Part shown: in pieces, positions 9,787-18,950 of the stretch
Position numbering within the stretch: position 1 is the first letter of the stretch
Layout of the letters: every line of letters begins with the position of its first letter
Assembly: GCA_023265995.1 (NCBI GenBank)
Contig: JAHFSA010000004.1
Coordinates: 96,340-160,339, forward strand
From: Perlucidibaca sp.
Lineage (GTDB): Bacteria; Pseudomonadota; Gammaproteobacteria; Pseudomonadales; Moraxellaceae
DNA length: 64,000 nucleotides
Direction: 5' to 3'
Notes under the pieces: generated by a model
Told to the model about the DNA's origin: nothing
The model's database searches: none
The model's input: only the letters and a program-made list of their open reading frames with translations
Translations under genes and position numbers: made by a program

Positions 9787-11130
9787 ATGTCGACATTAAT
9801 CCAGAGTCGCGCGGCCCGGGACATGCTGGAACTGATTCCGCGCGAGCCGGGTCTGCCGGTGCTCGGCAACACACTCAGCTTCCTGTTCGATCCTATCGGC
9901 AGCGGCGTGGCCATGTACCGCAAGCACGGGCCGGTGGTGCGCGGCAAGGGTCTGGGCATCAACGCAGTGGCGCTGGGCGGCCCGGATGCCCTGCAGATGG
10001 TGCTGCGCAACCAGGACAATGCCTTCTCCAACAGCCAGGGCTGGGAGTTCTTCATCGGCAGGTTCTTCCGGCGCGGCATCATGCTGCTCGATTTCGACGA
10101 GCACCGCTTCCATCGCGGCATCATGCAGGCGGCGTTCAAGAAGGCGGCGCTGGTGCAGTATCTGGAGCGCATGAATCCGGCGATCGCACGCGGCATTGCC
10201 GACTGGCGGCCGCAGGCGAAATTCCCGGTCTATGCGCAGATCAAGAAGCTGACGCTGGATATCGCCACCGATGTCTTCATGGGCGAGAAGCTGGGCCCCG
10301 AAGCGGATCGCATCAACAAGGCCTTTGTCGACTGCGTGCTCGCCGGCACCTCCATCCTGCGCTTCCCGGTGCCGGGCGGGCGCTGGCGGCGCGGCCTGAA
10401 GGGACGTCAGGTGCTGGAGGAGTTCTTCCGCAGCCGCATCGCCGAGAAGCGCGCACACCCTGCTGATGACCTCTTCAGCCGGCTCTGCCAGGCCGAGGAC
10501 GAGCACGGTCGCCGCTTCAGCGACGATGATGTGGTCAATCACATGATCTTCGTCATGATGGCGGCGCACGACACCTCGACCATCACCCTGTCGTCGATCT
10601 TCCATTACCTGGCGCGCTACCCCGAGTGGCAGGACAAGGTCCGCGCCGAGGCCATGGCGCTGGGCAAGCCGCAGGTCGCGCATGAGGATCTCGCCGGTCT
10701 CGAGGTCATGGATCGCGTCATGAAGGAGTCGCTGCGCTTGCTCTCGCCGGTGCATCTGCTACCGCGCAAGACGGTCAAGGAAGTCGAGTTCGCCGGCTGC
10801 CGCATCCCGGTCGGCACCTACGTCATCATCAGCCCGCTGGTGGTGCATCACCTCGAGGAATGGTGGCCGAATCCGGAGCGTTTCGACCCGGACCGCTTCA
10901 GTCCCGAGCGCAGCGAGCACAAGAAGCATCCCTACCAGTTCGTCCCCTTCGGCGGTGGCGCGCACATGTGTATAGGCCTGCATTTCGCCGAGGTGCAGGT
11001 CAAGGCCATCCTGCATCAGGTGGTGCAGAAGTACCGCTGGTCAGTGCCGGAGGGTTACGAGATGCCGGTCAATTTCACCTCGCTGCCGACCCCGCGTGAC
11101 GGGCTGCCGGTGCATCTCGAGCGCCTCTAG
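9787..11130 (+). CDS. cytochrome P450
   Basis: 447-residue soluble P450. The I-helix oxygen-binding segment AAHDTST lies near 259-265, the K-helix E314-x-x-R317 in KESLRLLSP, the PERF-type FDPDRF segment downstream, and the heme loop FGGGAHMCIG with Cys395 as thiolate ligand. There is a proline-rich PREPGLPVLGN start and no membrane anchor, as usual for bacterial enzymes that use ferredoxin partners. No ferredoxin or ferredoxin reductase gene is present in this cluster, so redox partners must be elsewhere. Likely hydroxylates the cluster's hydrophobic substrate. The CYP family is not assignable by eye. Confidence 0.95.
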   Translation: MSTLIQSRAARDMLELIPREPGLPVLGNTLSFLFDPIGSGVAMYRKHGPVVRGKGLGINAVALGGPDALQMVLRNQDNAFSNSQGWEFFIGRFFRRGIMLLDFDEHRFHRGIMQAAFKKAALVQYLERMNPAIARGIADWRPQAKFPVYAQIKKLTLDIATDVFMGEKLGPEADRINKAFVDCVLAGTSILRFPVPGGRWRRGLKGRQVLEEFFRSRIAEKRAHPADDLFSRLCQAEDEHGRRFSDDDVVNHMIFVMMAAHDTSTITLSSIFHYLARYPEWQDKVRAEAMALGKPQVAHEDLAGLEVMDRVMKESLRLLSPVHLLPRKTVKEVEFAGCRIPVGTYVIISPLVVHHLEEWWPNPERFDPDRFSPERSEHKKHPYQFVPFGGGAHMCIGLHFAEVQVKAILHQVVQKYRWSVPEGYEMPVNFTSLPTPRDGLPVHLERL

Positions 11131-11139
11131 GCTGGCGCT

Positions 11140-11170
11140 GGCAGTGTCGCGCGTGATGCGCGACACTGCC
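11140..11170. terminator. strong hairpin after the P450 gene (terminator-like, no U tract)
   Basis: Perfect 13-bp inverted repeat GGCAGTGTCGCGC / GCGCGACACTGCC with loop GTGAT, 9 nt after the P450 stop. No T-run follows, so it is not a classic intrinsic terminator. It may protect the 3' end of the mRNA or reduce read-through into the SDR genes. Confidence 0.5.
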
Positions 11171-11255
11171 GTCCATAACGACAAAATTGTCACTTGATGC
11201 CGGCGTTTCGCGGCAAGCTAATCTTTATCATCAGCAAACAGGAAAGGAGTGACTC

Positions 11256-12086
11256 ATGGGTCATTGGCAAGGTCGTACCCTCTTCATGACTGGCGGCAGC
11301 CGCGGCATCGGCCGCGAGATCGCGCTGCGTTTCGCGCGCGAGGGCGCCAACATCGTCATCGCCGCCAAGTCCGATCAGCCGCATGCCCGCCTGCCCGGCA
11401 CCATCCATTCGGTGGCCGAGGAAGTGCGCGCCGCTGGCGGCCAGGCCCTGCCGCTGGCCGTCGATGCCCGTGACGAGGCTCAGCTGGTCGAGGCCATTGC
11501 CCGTGCGGTCGAGCATTTCGGCGGCATCGATGTGCTGGTCAATAACGCCGGCTTTCTCGGTGTCACGCCGATCGCTGCCACCAGTACCAAGCACTACGAC
11601 CTGATGCATGCGCTCAACACCCGCTCGCCGCTGATCACCATGCGCGAGTGCCTGCCGCATCTGGCCGCCAGCAAGGGTCAGGTGCTCAACCTGTGCCCGC
11701 CGATCAATCTTGATCCGGGCTGGCTCGGCGCCTTCGCACCCTACACTTCGACCAAGTACGGCATGACCCTGCTCAGCCTCGGCCTGGCGCAGGAAGCGAA
11801 AAGCCAGGGCATAGGCGTGCGCACGCTGTGGCCGGCGACGCTGATCGCTACCGCGGCGGTCGGCCTTACGGCTGGCGATGCCGGCCTCGCCGCCTCGCGC
11901 AAGCCGGGCATCATGGCCGATGCCGCCTTCGAGCTGCTCGACCAGCGCGAACGCTTTGGCGACGAGGTCTGCTGGCTCGACGAAACCGTGCTGCGCGCGC
12001 TGGGCGTGCAGGACTTCAACCATTACGCCAACGTTCCGGAAAACGCCGCCAATATCCAGCGCGATTTCTACATTGGAACCTTCTGA
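11256..12086 (+). CDS. short-chain dehydrogenase, HSDL2-like
   Basis: 276-residue Rossmann-fold oxidoreductase. The NAD(P)-binding TGGSRGIG lies at about 11-18, followed by VNNAG near 95, and the catalytic Y163-x-x-x-K167. The segment LNLCPPINLDPGWLGAF replaces the usual I-S-S catalytic serine region and matches the HSDL2/SDR13C type (N-x-x-P-P-x-N-x-x-P). HSDL2-like enzymes are linked to lipid metabolism, but their substrates are poorly defined. A strong site AGGAAAGGAG precedes the ATG, and the hairpin at 11140-11170 suggests a partly independent transcript. It lacks the C-terminal SCP2 lipid-binding domain of the mammalian protein. Confidence 0.88.
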   Translation: MGHWQGRTLFMTGGSRGIGREIALRFAREGANIVIAAKSDQPHARLPGTIHSVAEEVRAAGGQALPLAVDARDEAQLVEAIARAVEHFGGIDVLVNNAGFLGVTPIAATSTKHYDLMHALNTRSPLITMRECLPHLAASKGQVLNLCPPINLDPGWLGAFAPYTSTKYGMTLLSLGLAQEAKSQGIGVRTLWPATLIATAAVGLTAGDAGLAASRKPGIMADAAFELLDQRERFGDEVCWLDETVLRALGVQDFNHYANVPENAANIQRDFYIGTF

Positions 12087-12130
12087 GCGGAAACGTTCCG
12101 AACGGCGAGCTGACAACCCCCGGAGTGTCG

Positions 12131-12904
12131 ATGTCCCTGCCTGACTTTTCCCTGAGCGGTCGCCGTGCCCTGGTGACCGGGGCCTCCGGCGGTCTCGGCC
12201 GGCATTTTGCCGGCGTGCTGGCGCGTGCCGGAGCCACCGTGGTGCTCGCCGCCCGTCGTGCCGAGGCGCTGGCGGATGCCGTCGAGGAGCTGCGCGCTGA
12301 AGGTCTGCAGGCTCATGCGGTGGCCATGGATGTCACCGACGAAGCTTCGGTGGCGGCTGCCTTCGCGGCAGCCGAGCAGGTGCTGGGCGCTCCGCTGGAT
12401 CTGCTGGTGAACAATGCCGGTGTGGCCGGCGAGGGCTTCGCGCACGAGATCACCGTGGCGGGCTGGGATCAGGTCGTCGATACCAATCTCAAGGGGCCCT
12501 GGCTGGTCAGTCGCGAGTTCGTGCAGCGTTTGCTGCCGCAGGCGCTGCCCGGTGTGGTGATACACATCTCGTCCATTCTAGGTCAGCGCGTGGCGCAGTC
12601 GGTGTCAGCCTACTGCGCTTCCAAGGCCGGCCTGCTGCATCTCACCGAGGCGCAGGCGCTGGAGTGGTCGCGTCACGGCATTCGCGTCAATGCCATGGCT
12701 CCCGGCTACATCGAGACCGATCTCAACCGCGAGTTCTTCCAGTCCGAGCCGGGCCTGCGTCTGATCAAGCGCATGACCGCACGCCGCCTGGGTCGCGCCG
12801 AGGAGCTCGATGGCGCTCTGCTGCTGCTCGCCAGTCCGGCCGGCAGCTTCATCAATGGCAGCGTCATCACCGTCGATGGCGCGCATCTCTGCTCCAGCCT
12901 TTGA
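12131..12904 (+). CDS. short-chain dehydrogenase/reductase (classical SDR)
   Basis: 257-residue classical SDR: TGASGGLG cofactor loop at about 17-24, NNAG, the HISSILGQ segment holding the catalytic Ser, and Y161-C-A-S-K165, followed by the A-P-G-Y-I-x-T-D-L motif. ARR after the second strand suggests a preference for NADP(H). The nucleotide ATG at 12131 follows a weak GGAG; longer in-frame extensions run over the previous gene and are not credible. Probably oxidises or reduces a hydroxy/keto-acyl intermediate made by the upstream oxygenases. Confidence 0.9.
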   Translation: MSLPDFSLSGRRALVTGASGGLGRHFAGVLARAGATVVLAARRAEALADAVEELRAEGLQAHAVAMDVTDEASVAAAFAAAEQVLGAPLDLLVNNAGVAGEGFAHEITVAGWDQVVDTNLKGPWLVSREFVQRLLPQALPGVVIHISSILGQRVAQSVSAYCASKAGLLHLTEAQALEWSRHGIRVNAMAPGYIETDLNREFFQSEPGLRLIKRMTARRLGRAEELDGALLLLASPAGSFINGSVITVDGAHLCSSL

Positions 12905-12984
12905 CACGCCGGCCTTGAGGCATTGGCTCTGAATCCCTGGCTCCGGGCTTCCGGCCCTGAGCCTTCTGCACCGAGGAATATCTG

Positions 12985-14184
12985 ATGGATTTCACGCTGT
13001 CGCCCGAAGTCGAGGCCATACGCCAGCAGGTCCGGGCTTTCGTTGAAACCCACCTGCTGCCGCTGGAGTCGCAAGCCGGCTTCTACGATGCCCACGAGAA
13101 CATCAACGAGGCTTCGCTGCAGACCTTGCGCGCCAAGGCCAAGGCAGCCGGCCTGTGGGCCTTCCAGATGCCGGTCGAACGCGGCGGTCGCGGGCTGAAC
13201 CATGTCGGCATGGCGGCGGTCTACGAAGAGGCGGCGCGCTCGCCGTTCGGGCCGGTGGTGTTCAACGCCGCGCCGCCGGATGACGGCAACATGCAGGTGC
13301 TCAACAAGGTGCTGAAGACCGAGGCGCTCAAGCAGCGCTGGCTGCAGCCGCTGATCGACGGCAAGGTGCGCTCGGCCTTCGCCATGACCGAACCGCAGGG
13401 CTGCGGCTCCGATCCGTCGCTGACCTACACGCGCGCCGAGAAGGTCGGCGACAGGTGGCGCATCACAGGTCGCAAGTGGTTCATCACCGGCGCCGAGGGC
13501 GCGCAGACCTTCATCCTCATCGCCCGTACCTCGGATGACGAGCGCAAGGGCCTGACCGCTTTCCTGTTCGATGCCGACCAGCCCGGCTGGCGCATCGAGC
13601 GGCGCATTCCGATCATGGGTCCGGAAGAGCATGGCGGACACTGCGAGCTGGTCTTCGATGGTCTCGAAATCCCCGACGAGAACCGTCTGCTGGAAGTCGG
13701 CGACGGCCTCAAGCTCACCCAGATCCGCCTCGGCCCGGCGCGCCTCACCCATTGCATGCGCTGGCTCGGTCTCAGCAAGCGCTGCCTGGAGATCGCCGGC
13801 GCCTACATCACCGAGCGCCAGAGCTTCGGCATGAAGCTGGCCGACCATGAAGGCGTGCAGTGGATGCTCGGCGCCGCCGCCATGGACATCCACATCGGCC
13901 GCCTGCTCACCATGCAGGCCGCCTGGAAGCTCGATCAGGGCGACTTCGCGCGCAAGGAAGTCTCCATGGCCAAGGTCCATGTCGCCGACACCCTGCACAA
14001 GGCCGCGGATACTGCCATCCAGCTGCTCGGCGCCCGTGGCTACTCCAAGGACACGCTGGTCGAGTGGGTTTATCGCTATGCCCGTCAGGCCCGTCTCGTC
14101 GACGGCGCCAGCGAAATCCACAAGATGGTGCTGTCGCGCAGCTATCTGGCCGAGGGCCAGGACTTCTTCCGCTGGGGTGCCTGA
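12985..14184 (+). CDS. acyl-CoA dehydrogenase, ACAD10/11-like
   Basis: 399-residue flavoprotein with a complete acyl-CoA dehydrogenase fold: FAMTEPQGCGSDP (FAD/substrate loop), ITGRKWFITGA, RQSFGMKLADHEGVQWML, and the C-terminal LVDGASEIHK. In ordinary medium-chain enzymes the last motif reads Y-E-G-T, and its Glu is the catalytic base. Here Asp373 replaces it, as in ACAD10/ACAD11 (L-A-D-G-P). The gene is followed 2 nt later by a phosphotransferase gene, the split equivalent of the fused ACAD10/11 kinase. Mammalian ACAD10/11 process 4-hydroxyacyl-CoA through a phosphorylated intermediate; the bacterial levulinate pathway uses a similar kinase/ACAD-like pair. That chemistry is my inference for this gene. 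Confidence 0.88.
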   Translation: MDFTLSPEVEAIRQQVRAFVETHLLPLESQAGFYDAHENINEASLQTLRAKAKAAGLWAFQMPVERGGRGLNHVGMAAVYEEAARSPFGPVVFNAAPPDDGNMQVLNKVLKTEALKQRWLQPLIDGKVRSAFAMTEPQGCGSDPSLTYTRAEKVGDRWRITGRKWFITGAEGAQTFILIARTSDDERKGLTAFLFDADQPGWRIERRIPIMGPEEHGGHCELVFDGLEIPDENRLLEVGDGLKLTQIRLGPARLTHCMRWLGLSKRCLEIAGAYITERQSFGMKLADHEGVQWMLGAAAMDIHIGRLLTMQAAWKLDQGDFARKEVSMAKVHVADTLHKAADTAIQLLGARGYSKDTLVEWVYRYARQARLVDGASEIHKMVLSRSYLAEGQDFFRWGA

Positions 14185-14186
14185 GC

Positions 14187-15575
14187 ATGTCGGCGCAGAC
14201 ACCCTGGTGGGATGCCACCGCGCTTGAGCGTTTCCTGTGCCGATGCACGGGCGCGTCGGCGGTGGCTGTGCTGCAGGCGCGGCGTCTTTCCGGTGGCGCC
14301 ATCCAGGAGAACTGGTGGCTGCAGCTGCAGCCGGCCGGCCAGGATGTGCTCGATGTCGTGCTCCGTTGCGATGCCGCCTCGCGTGTCGCCGAGTCACGCA
14401 ACCGTGCCCAGGAATTCGCCCTGCTGCAGGTCGCCCATCAGGCCGGTGTCACCGTGCCGGAGCCGCTCTGGCTGGGCGATGACAGTCTCGGTCGCGACTT
14501 CTTCGTCATGCGCAAGGCCGCCGGTGTCGCCGCCGGCTATCGCGTGGTCAAGGATGTGACCCTGGGTGGCGATCGCGAGCTGCTCGCCGAGCGCATAGGT
14601 CGCGAAATGGCGCGTCTGCACAGCGTCCGCGACGATGCCCGTCTCGACTTCCTGCCGGCGCTGGTCGCCACGCCCTCGGCCGATGGCCTGGCGCAATGTC
14701 GCCGTTTCCTCGCGCAGCACGGCCAGCCGCATCCGGCTCTGGCCTGGGCGCTGCGCTGGCTGGAATCGCATCAGCCGGCGACGCAGTCGGTGGTGCTGAC
14801 CCACCGCGATCTGCGCACCGGCAATTATCTCGTCGACGGCAACGGTCTCACCGCCATTCTCGACTGGGAGTTCGCGGCCTGGTCCGATCCCATGGAGGAT
14901 CTCGGCTGGTTCTGCGCGCGCTGCTGGCGCTTCGGCCAGGACGCCCGCGAGGCCGGCGGCATAGGTTCGCGCGCGGCGCTCTATCGCGGCTACGAGGCCG
15001 AATCCGGACGTGCCGTCGATACCGAAGCGGTGTTCTTCTGGGAGGTCTATGCCCATCTGCGCTGGGCTGTGATCGCACTGCAGCAGGGTGCGCGCCACGT
15101 TTCCGGCGAGGAGCGCTCGCTGGAGCTGGCGCTGACCGCGCATATCGTTCCCGAACTGGAACTGGAGCTGCTGCGCCTGACCTCCCTGCTGCCGCCGCAG
15201 GCCATGACGGCGGATGCCGACCCTGCGCCGCTGCCCCTGCAGCCAGACAGTGCCGACCTGCTCGAGACCGTGCGCCAGGCGCTGCTGAGCGAGCTGCTGC
15301 CGTTGCTGCCGGAAACGGCGACCTATACCGCGCGCATGATGGCCAATGCCCTGGCCATTGCCCGACGCGACGTCCTCGCCGGCCGCAGTGCTGCCGAGCT
15401 GGCTGGTCGCGATCTGGAGTGGAGGGTCCTAGCCGAGTCCATTCTGCGTGGCGATCTCGATGGTGATGGACCTGCGGCGGTGTCCGGGCGTCGGCGGCTG
15501 TGGCGGGACACCATTGCGCGTGTGCGCCTGTCAGCGCCGAGAGCTCTGCCCGTCGAAGTCGCCGCGGAAGGCTAG
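14187..15575 (+). CDS. APH-type phosphotransferase with C-terminal DUF6285 domain
   Basis: 462 residues. Residues about 20-290 form an aminoglycoside-phosphotransferase/choline-kinase fold: the catalytic loop H206-R-D208-L-R-T-G-N213 and the metal-binding D226-W-E in AILDWEFAAWSDPMEDLGWF. Residues about 355-445 match the small helical DUF6285 domain that often follows such kinases. It sits 2 nt after the ACAD gene, reproducing the ACAD10/11 kinase-dehydrogenase pairing, so it probably phosphorylates a hydroxyacyl-CoA and is not a drug-resistance enzyme. Its last 45 nt overlap the 3' end of the converging comM gene. Confidence 0.85.
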   Translation: MSAQTPWWDATALERFLCRCTGASAVAVLQARRLSGGAIQENWWLQLQPAGQDVLDVVLRCDAASRVAESRNRAQEFALLQVAHQAGVTVPEPLWLGDDSLGRDFFVMRKAAGVAAGYRVVKDVTLGGDRELLAERIGREMARLHSVRDDARLDFLPALVATPSADGLAQCRRFLAQHGQPHPALAWALRWLESHQPATQSVVLTHRDLRTGNYLVDGNGLTAILDWEFAAWSDPMEDLGWFCARCWRFGQDAREAGGIGSRAALYRGYEAESGRAVDTEAVFFWEVYAHLRWAVIALQQGARHVSGEERSLELALTAHIVPELELELLRLTSLLPPQAMTADADPAPLPLQPDSADLLETVRQALLSELLPLLPETATYTARMMANALAIARRDVLAGRSAAELAGRDLEWRVLAESILRGDLDGDGPAAVSGRRRLWRDTIARVRLSAPRALPVEVAAEG

Positions 15576-17039
15576 CGCCTCGGCCACGGCGGCAGTCATT
15601 ACCCGTTCCTCCCCGGCCAGATCGGCGATGCTGCGTGCCATGCGCAGCACGCGGTGATAGGCCCGGGCCGACAATTGCATGCGTTCGCCGGCAGCTTGCA
15701 GAAAGGCGGTCGATGCGCTGTCGAGCTGCCGTGCCAGCGTGTCGCCATCGAGCTCCCGGTTCAGCCTGCCCTGTCGTTCCTGCTGTCGCAGTCGCGCCGC
15801 CTCCACTCGCATCCGCACGCTGGCGCTGCTCTCGCTGGCCACGTGATCACCGCGCAGCAGTGCCAGCGGCACCGGCTCGACAGCCAGACGCAGGTCTATG
15901 CGGTCGAGCAGCGGGCCTGACAGGCGAGCCTTGTAGCGCGCCAGCTGCTCCGGCGTGCAGCGGCATGAGCCGCCGAACCGGCCCAGTTGCCCGCAGGGAC
16001 AGGGATTCATGGCAGCTACCAGCTGGAAGCGTGCCGGATAGCGCACCTGCCGGCGTGCCCGGGCAATGATCACCTCCCCGGATTCCAGCGGTTCGCGCAA
16101 TGCCTCCAGAGCCTGGCGATTGAACTCGGGCAGCTCATCGAGAAAAAGCACGCCGCCATGCGCCAGGGAGATTTCACCTGGTCGCGGAATTCCGCTGCCG
16201 CCGCCGACCAGGGCGGCGCTGCTGGCGCGATGGTGTGGCGCCCGGCAAGGTGGCGTGGCATCAAGCCCGCGCGCGCTGCCGGCCAGCGAGTGGATGGCGG
16301 TCACGGTCAGCTGGGTTTCGGCATCCAGTGCCGGCAGCAGCCCGGCCAGGCGTGTTGCCAGCAAGGTCTTGCCGGCCCCGGGCGGGCCGAAGAGCAGCAG
16401 CGAGTGGCCACCGGCAGCGGCGATTTCGAGCGCCCGCCGGGCCTGATGCTGACCTTGCACCTCTGCCAGATCCGGTCCGCTGCCGATGGCAGGCGGCAGC
16501 CTGGTCTGGCTGACCGGCTGCAAAGGCTTGTTTCCGCGCAGGTGCGAGACGACTTCGATGAGACTGCCGGCCGCCAGCACCGATGCCCCGGCCGGCAGTG
16601 CCGCTTCGCCGGCGTTGGCCAGTGGCACCAGCAGGCTTTCCGCCTGTTCGCGCGCGGCCAGACTGGCGCTGAGCACGCCGGTCACCGGCCGCAGTTCGCC
16701 GGACAGTGCCAGCTCGCCTATGCAGCTCAGTCCGGCCAGTCTGTCATCGGGTATTTGCGCGCTCGCCGCGAGGATGCCGAGGGCTATGGGCAGATCGAAG
16801 CGGCCGCCTTCCTTGGGCAGGTCGGCTGGCGCCAGATTGATGGTGATGCGTTCATGCGGAAATTCGAAGCCGCTGTTGAGCAGGGCCGAGCGCACGCGAT
16901 CCTTGCTTTCACGCACCACGGCTTCCGGCAGGCCGACTATGGCCAGTCCCGGAAGTCCGCATGAAAGATGCACTTCAACGTGCACACAGGGCGCATCCAG
17001 CCCCAGGCTGGCGCGCGTGCTTACCCTGGCGAGTGACAT
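15531..17039 (-). CDS. comM: YifB/ComM family Mg-chelatase-like AAA+ ATPase
   Basis: 502-residue protein of normal ComM length. The N-terminal Lon-protease-like ChlI domain carries SCGLPGLAIVGLPEAVVRESKDRV. The AAA+ core has Walker A FGPPGAGKTLLATR and Walker B GGVLFLDELPEF, and the C-terminal Mg_chelatase_C domain follows. ComM is a hexameric helicase that drives branch migration during integration of transformed DNA. The gene precedes ubiK in the opposite reading order expected from Pseudomonas. Its 3' end overlaps the phosphotransferase gene by 45 nt on the other strand. Confidence 0.93.
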   Translation of the reverse strand: MSLARVSTRASLGLDAPCVHVEVHLSCGLPGLAIVGLPEAVVRESKDRVRSALLNSGFEFPHERITINLAPADLPKEGGRFDLPIALGILAASAQIPDDRLAGLSCIGELALSGELRPVTGVLSASLAAREQAESLLVPLANAGEAALPAGASVLAAGSLIEVVSHLRGNKPLQPVSQTRLPPAIGSGPDLAEVQGQHQARRALEIAAAGGHSLLLFGPPGAGKTLLATRLAGLLPALDAETQLTVTAIHSLAGSARGLDATPPCRAPHHRASSAALVGGGSGIPRPGEISLAHGGVLFLDELPEFNRQALEALREPLESGEVIIARARRQVRYPARFQLVAAMNPCPCGQLGRFGGSCRCTPEQLARYKARLSGPLLDRIDLRLAVEPVPLALLRGDHVASESSASVRMRVEAARLRQQERQGRLNRELDGDTLARQLDSASTAFLQAAGERMQLSARAYHRVLRMARSIADLAGEERVMTAAVAEALAFRGDFDGQSSRR

Positions 17040-17106
17040 GCCCCCGACTCCCGGTCCTTTTCCTGTGACAAGGAATAGACCCGGGTGGACGGCATCGCCA
17101 GGCGGC

Positions 17107-17373
17107 TCAGGAGGTTTTCTGTTCGAGCGCGGTGAGCTGGGCTTCCAGAACCTTGATCTGCTGCTCCAGGGCTTCGACCTTGCTGCGCGTGCGCGCCAGA
17201 AGGCTCTGCTGGATGTCGAACTCGTCGCGGGTCAGCAGTTCCATGCGCGCCAGTGCATCGCGCAGCAGTATCTTCAGGTTGTTTTCCAGTTCGCCACGGA
17301 CGCCGCGCAGATTCGCCGGCAGCAGCTCGCCGAATTGCTGACCGAGCCGATTTACCACTTGTTCTATGGCCAT
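17107..17373 (-). CDS. ubiK: ubiquinone biosynthesis accessory factor UbiK (BMFP family)
   Basis: 88-residue amphipathic coiled-coil protein. The N-terminal half (VNRLGQQFGELLPANL) precedes a long heptad-rich C-terminal helix LLARTRSKVEALEQQIKVLE. UbiK trimers associate with membranes and UbiJ and help the aerobic ubiquinone hydroxylation complex. The chosen ATG at 17373 has GGAGGA at ideal spacing. It is transcribed away from the NtrC/sigma-54 region. Confidence 0.9.
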   Translation of the reverse strand: MAIEQVVNRLGQQFGELLPANLRGVRGELENNLKILLRDALARMELLTRDEFDIQQSLLARTRSKVEALEQQIKVLEAQLTALEQKTS

Positions 17374-17449
17374 GATGTCCTCCGCATTCTGATGCCGGCA
17401 GTGTAGTCGAAATGCCGTGCCCGGACTTTGCAAATATCCTGGCTGGCCA

Positions 17450-17466
17450 TGCACTGCCATGGTGCA
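17450..17466. promoter_or_regulatory. NtrC enhancer site 1 (porin-glnK-amtB)
   Basis: TGCACTGCCATGGTGCA, a 17-bp match to the NtrC consensus TGCACCA-N3-TGGTGCA with both outer half-sites conserved. It lies about 275 nt before the predicted sigma-54 start site. Confidence 0.75.
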
Positions 17467-17510
17467 GATAACGGCCGTTTGATCGCCATGAATGACCGAT
17501 TATCTGTATG

Positions 17511-17527
17511 TGCACCATCATGATGCA
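17511..17527. promoter_or_regulatory. NtrC enhancer site 2 (porin-glnK-amtB)
   Basis: TGCACCATCATGATGCA, 17 bp, with one arm identical to the NtrC consensus and the other close. Its centre is 61 bp from site 1 (about six helical turns), a phase that would let two NtrC dimers sit on the same face. Confidence 0.7.
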
Positions 17528-17601
17528 TATGTGGCTCATGATGATCCCGCTGAAGGTATTTGCGCGCCCGAAACCGTGCAGGAAGCTGTCGGCTTGGGGT
17601 G

Positions 17602-17619
17602 CATGTTGCCCCCAACATG
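17602..17619. repeat. perfect inverted repeat between NtrC sites and sigma-54 promoter
   Basis: CATGTTG-CCCC-CAACATG, perfect 7-bp arms around a 4-bp centre, in the stretch that must loop between enhancer and promoter. It could be an extra regulator site. The rest of the 408-nt gap 17374-17781 holds only the NtrC sites, the sigma-54 promoter and a short leader; I see no small gene. Confidence 0.45.
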
Positions 17620-17699
17620 TCCGTGGCAACGTGAAAGAGGCTTGCTGAGCAGTGATATCCGACAGTTGGCGAGCCTGCATGAACGCGAGTTAATGAAGT

Positions 17700-17715
17700 T
17701 GGCACGGCTTCTGCA
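17700..17715 (+). promoter_or_regulatory. sigma-54 promoter of the porin-glnK-amtB operon
   Basis: TGGCACGGCTTCTGCA matches TGGCACG-N4-TTGCA at all but one core base, with the invariant GG (-24) and GC (-12) at correct spacing. The predicted start near 17726 leaves a leader of about 56 nt. Confidence 0.88.
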
Positions 17716-17781
17716 AATATCAAGGCGAAGTTCGCGATTCCGTTCGCGGCACTTGTCCCTAATAAGATTGGAGTTGTGACC

Positions 17782-18917
<1,136 letters not shown>

Positions 18918-18950
18918 GTCATCTTCAGTGCGCTGAATGGGAGTATGACC

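Noticed and set aside
12706-14397. 563-codon minus-strand open frame opposite the ACAD gene
   Set aside because: Mirror frame of a high-GC gene; the ACAD motifs lie on the plus strand.
14187-15575. Aminoglycoside resistance gene
   Set aside because: The APH fold is present, but the DUF6285 tail and coupling to an ACAD10/11-like gene point to acyl-CoA metabolism.
17776-17781. GTG start for the porin six bases before the ATG
   Set aside because: The ATG at 17782 begins a standard signal peptide (MKLSK) and has GGAG at a better distance.
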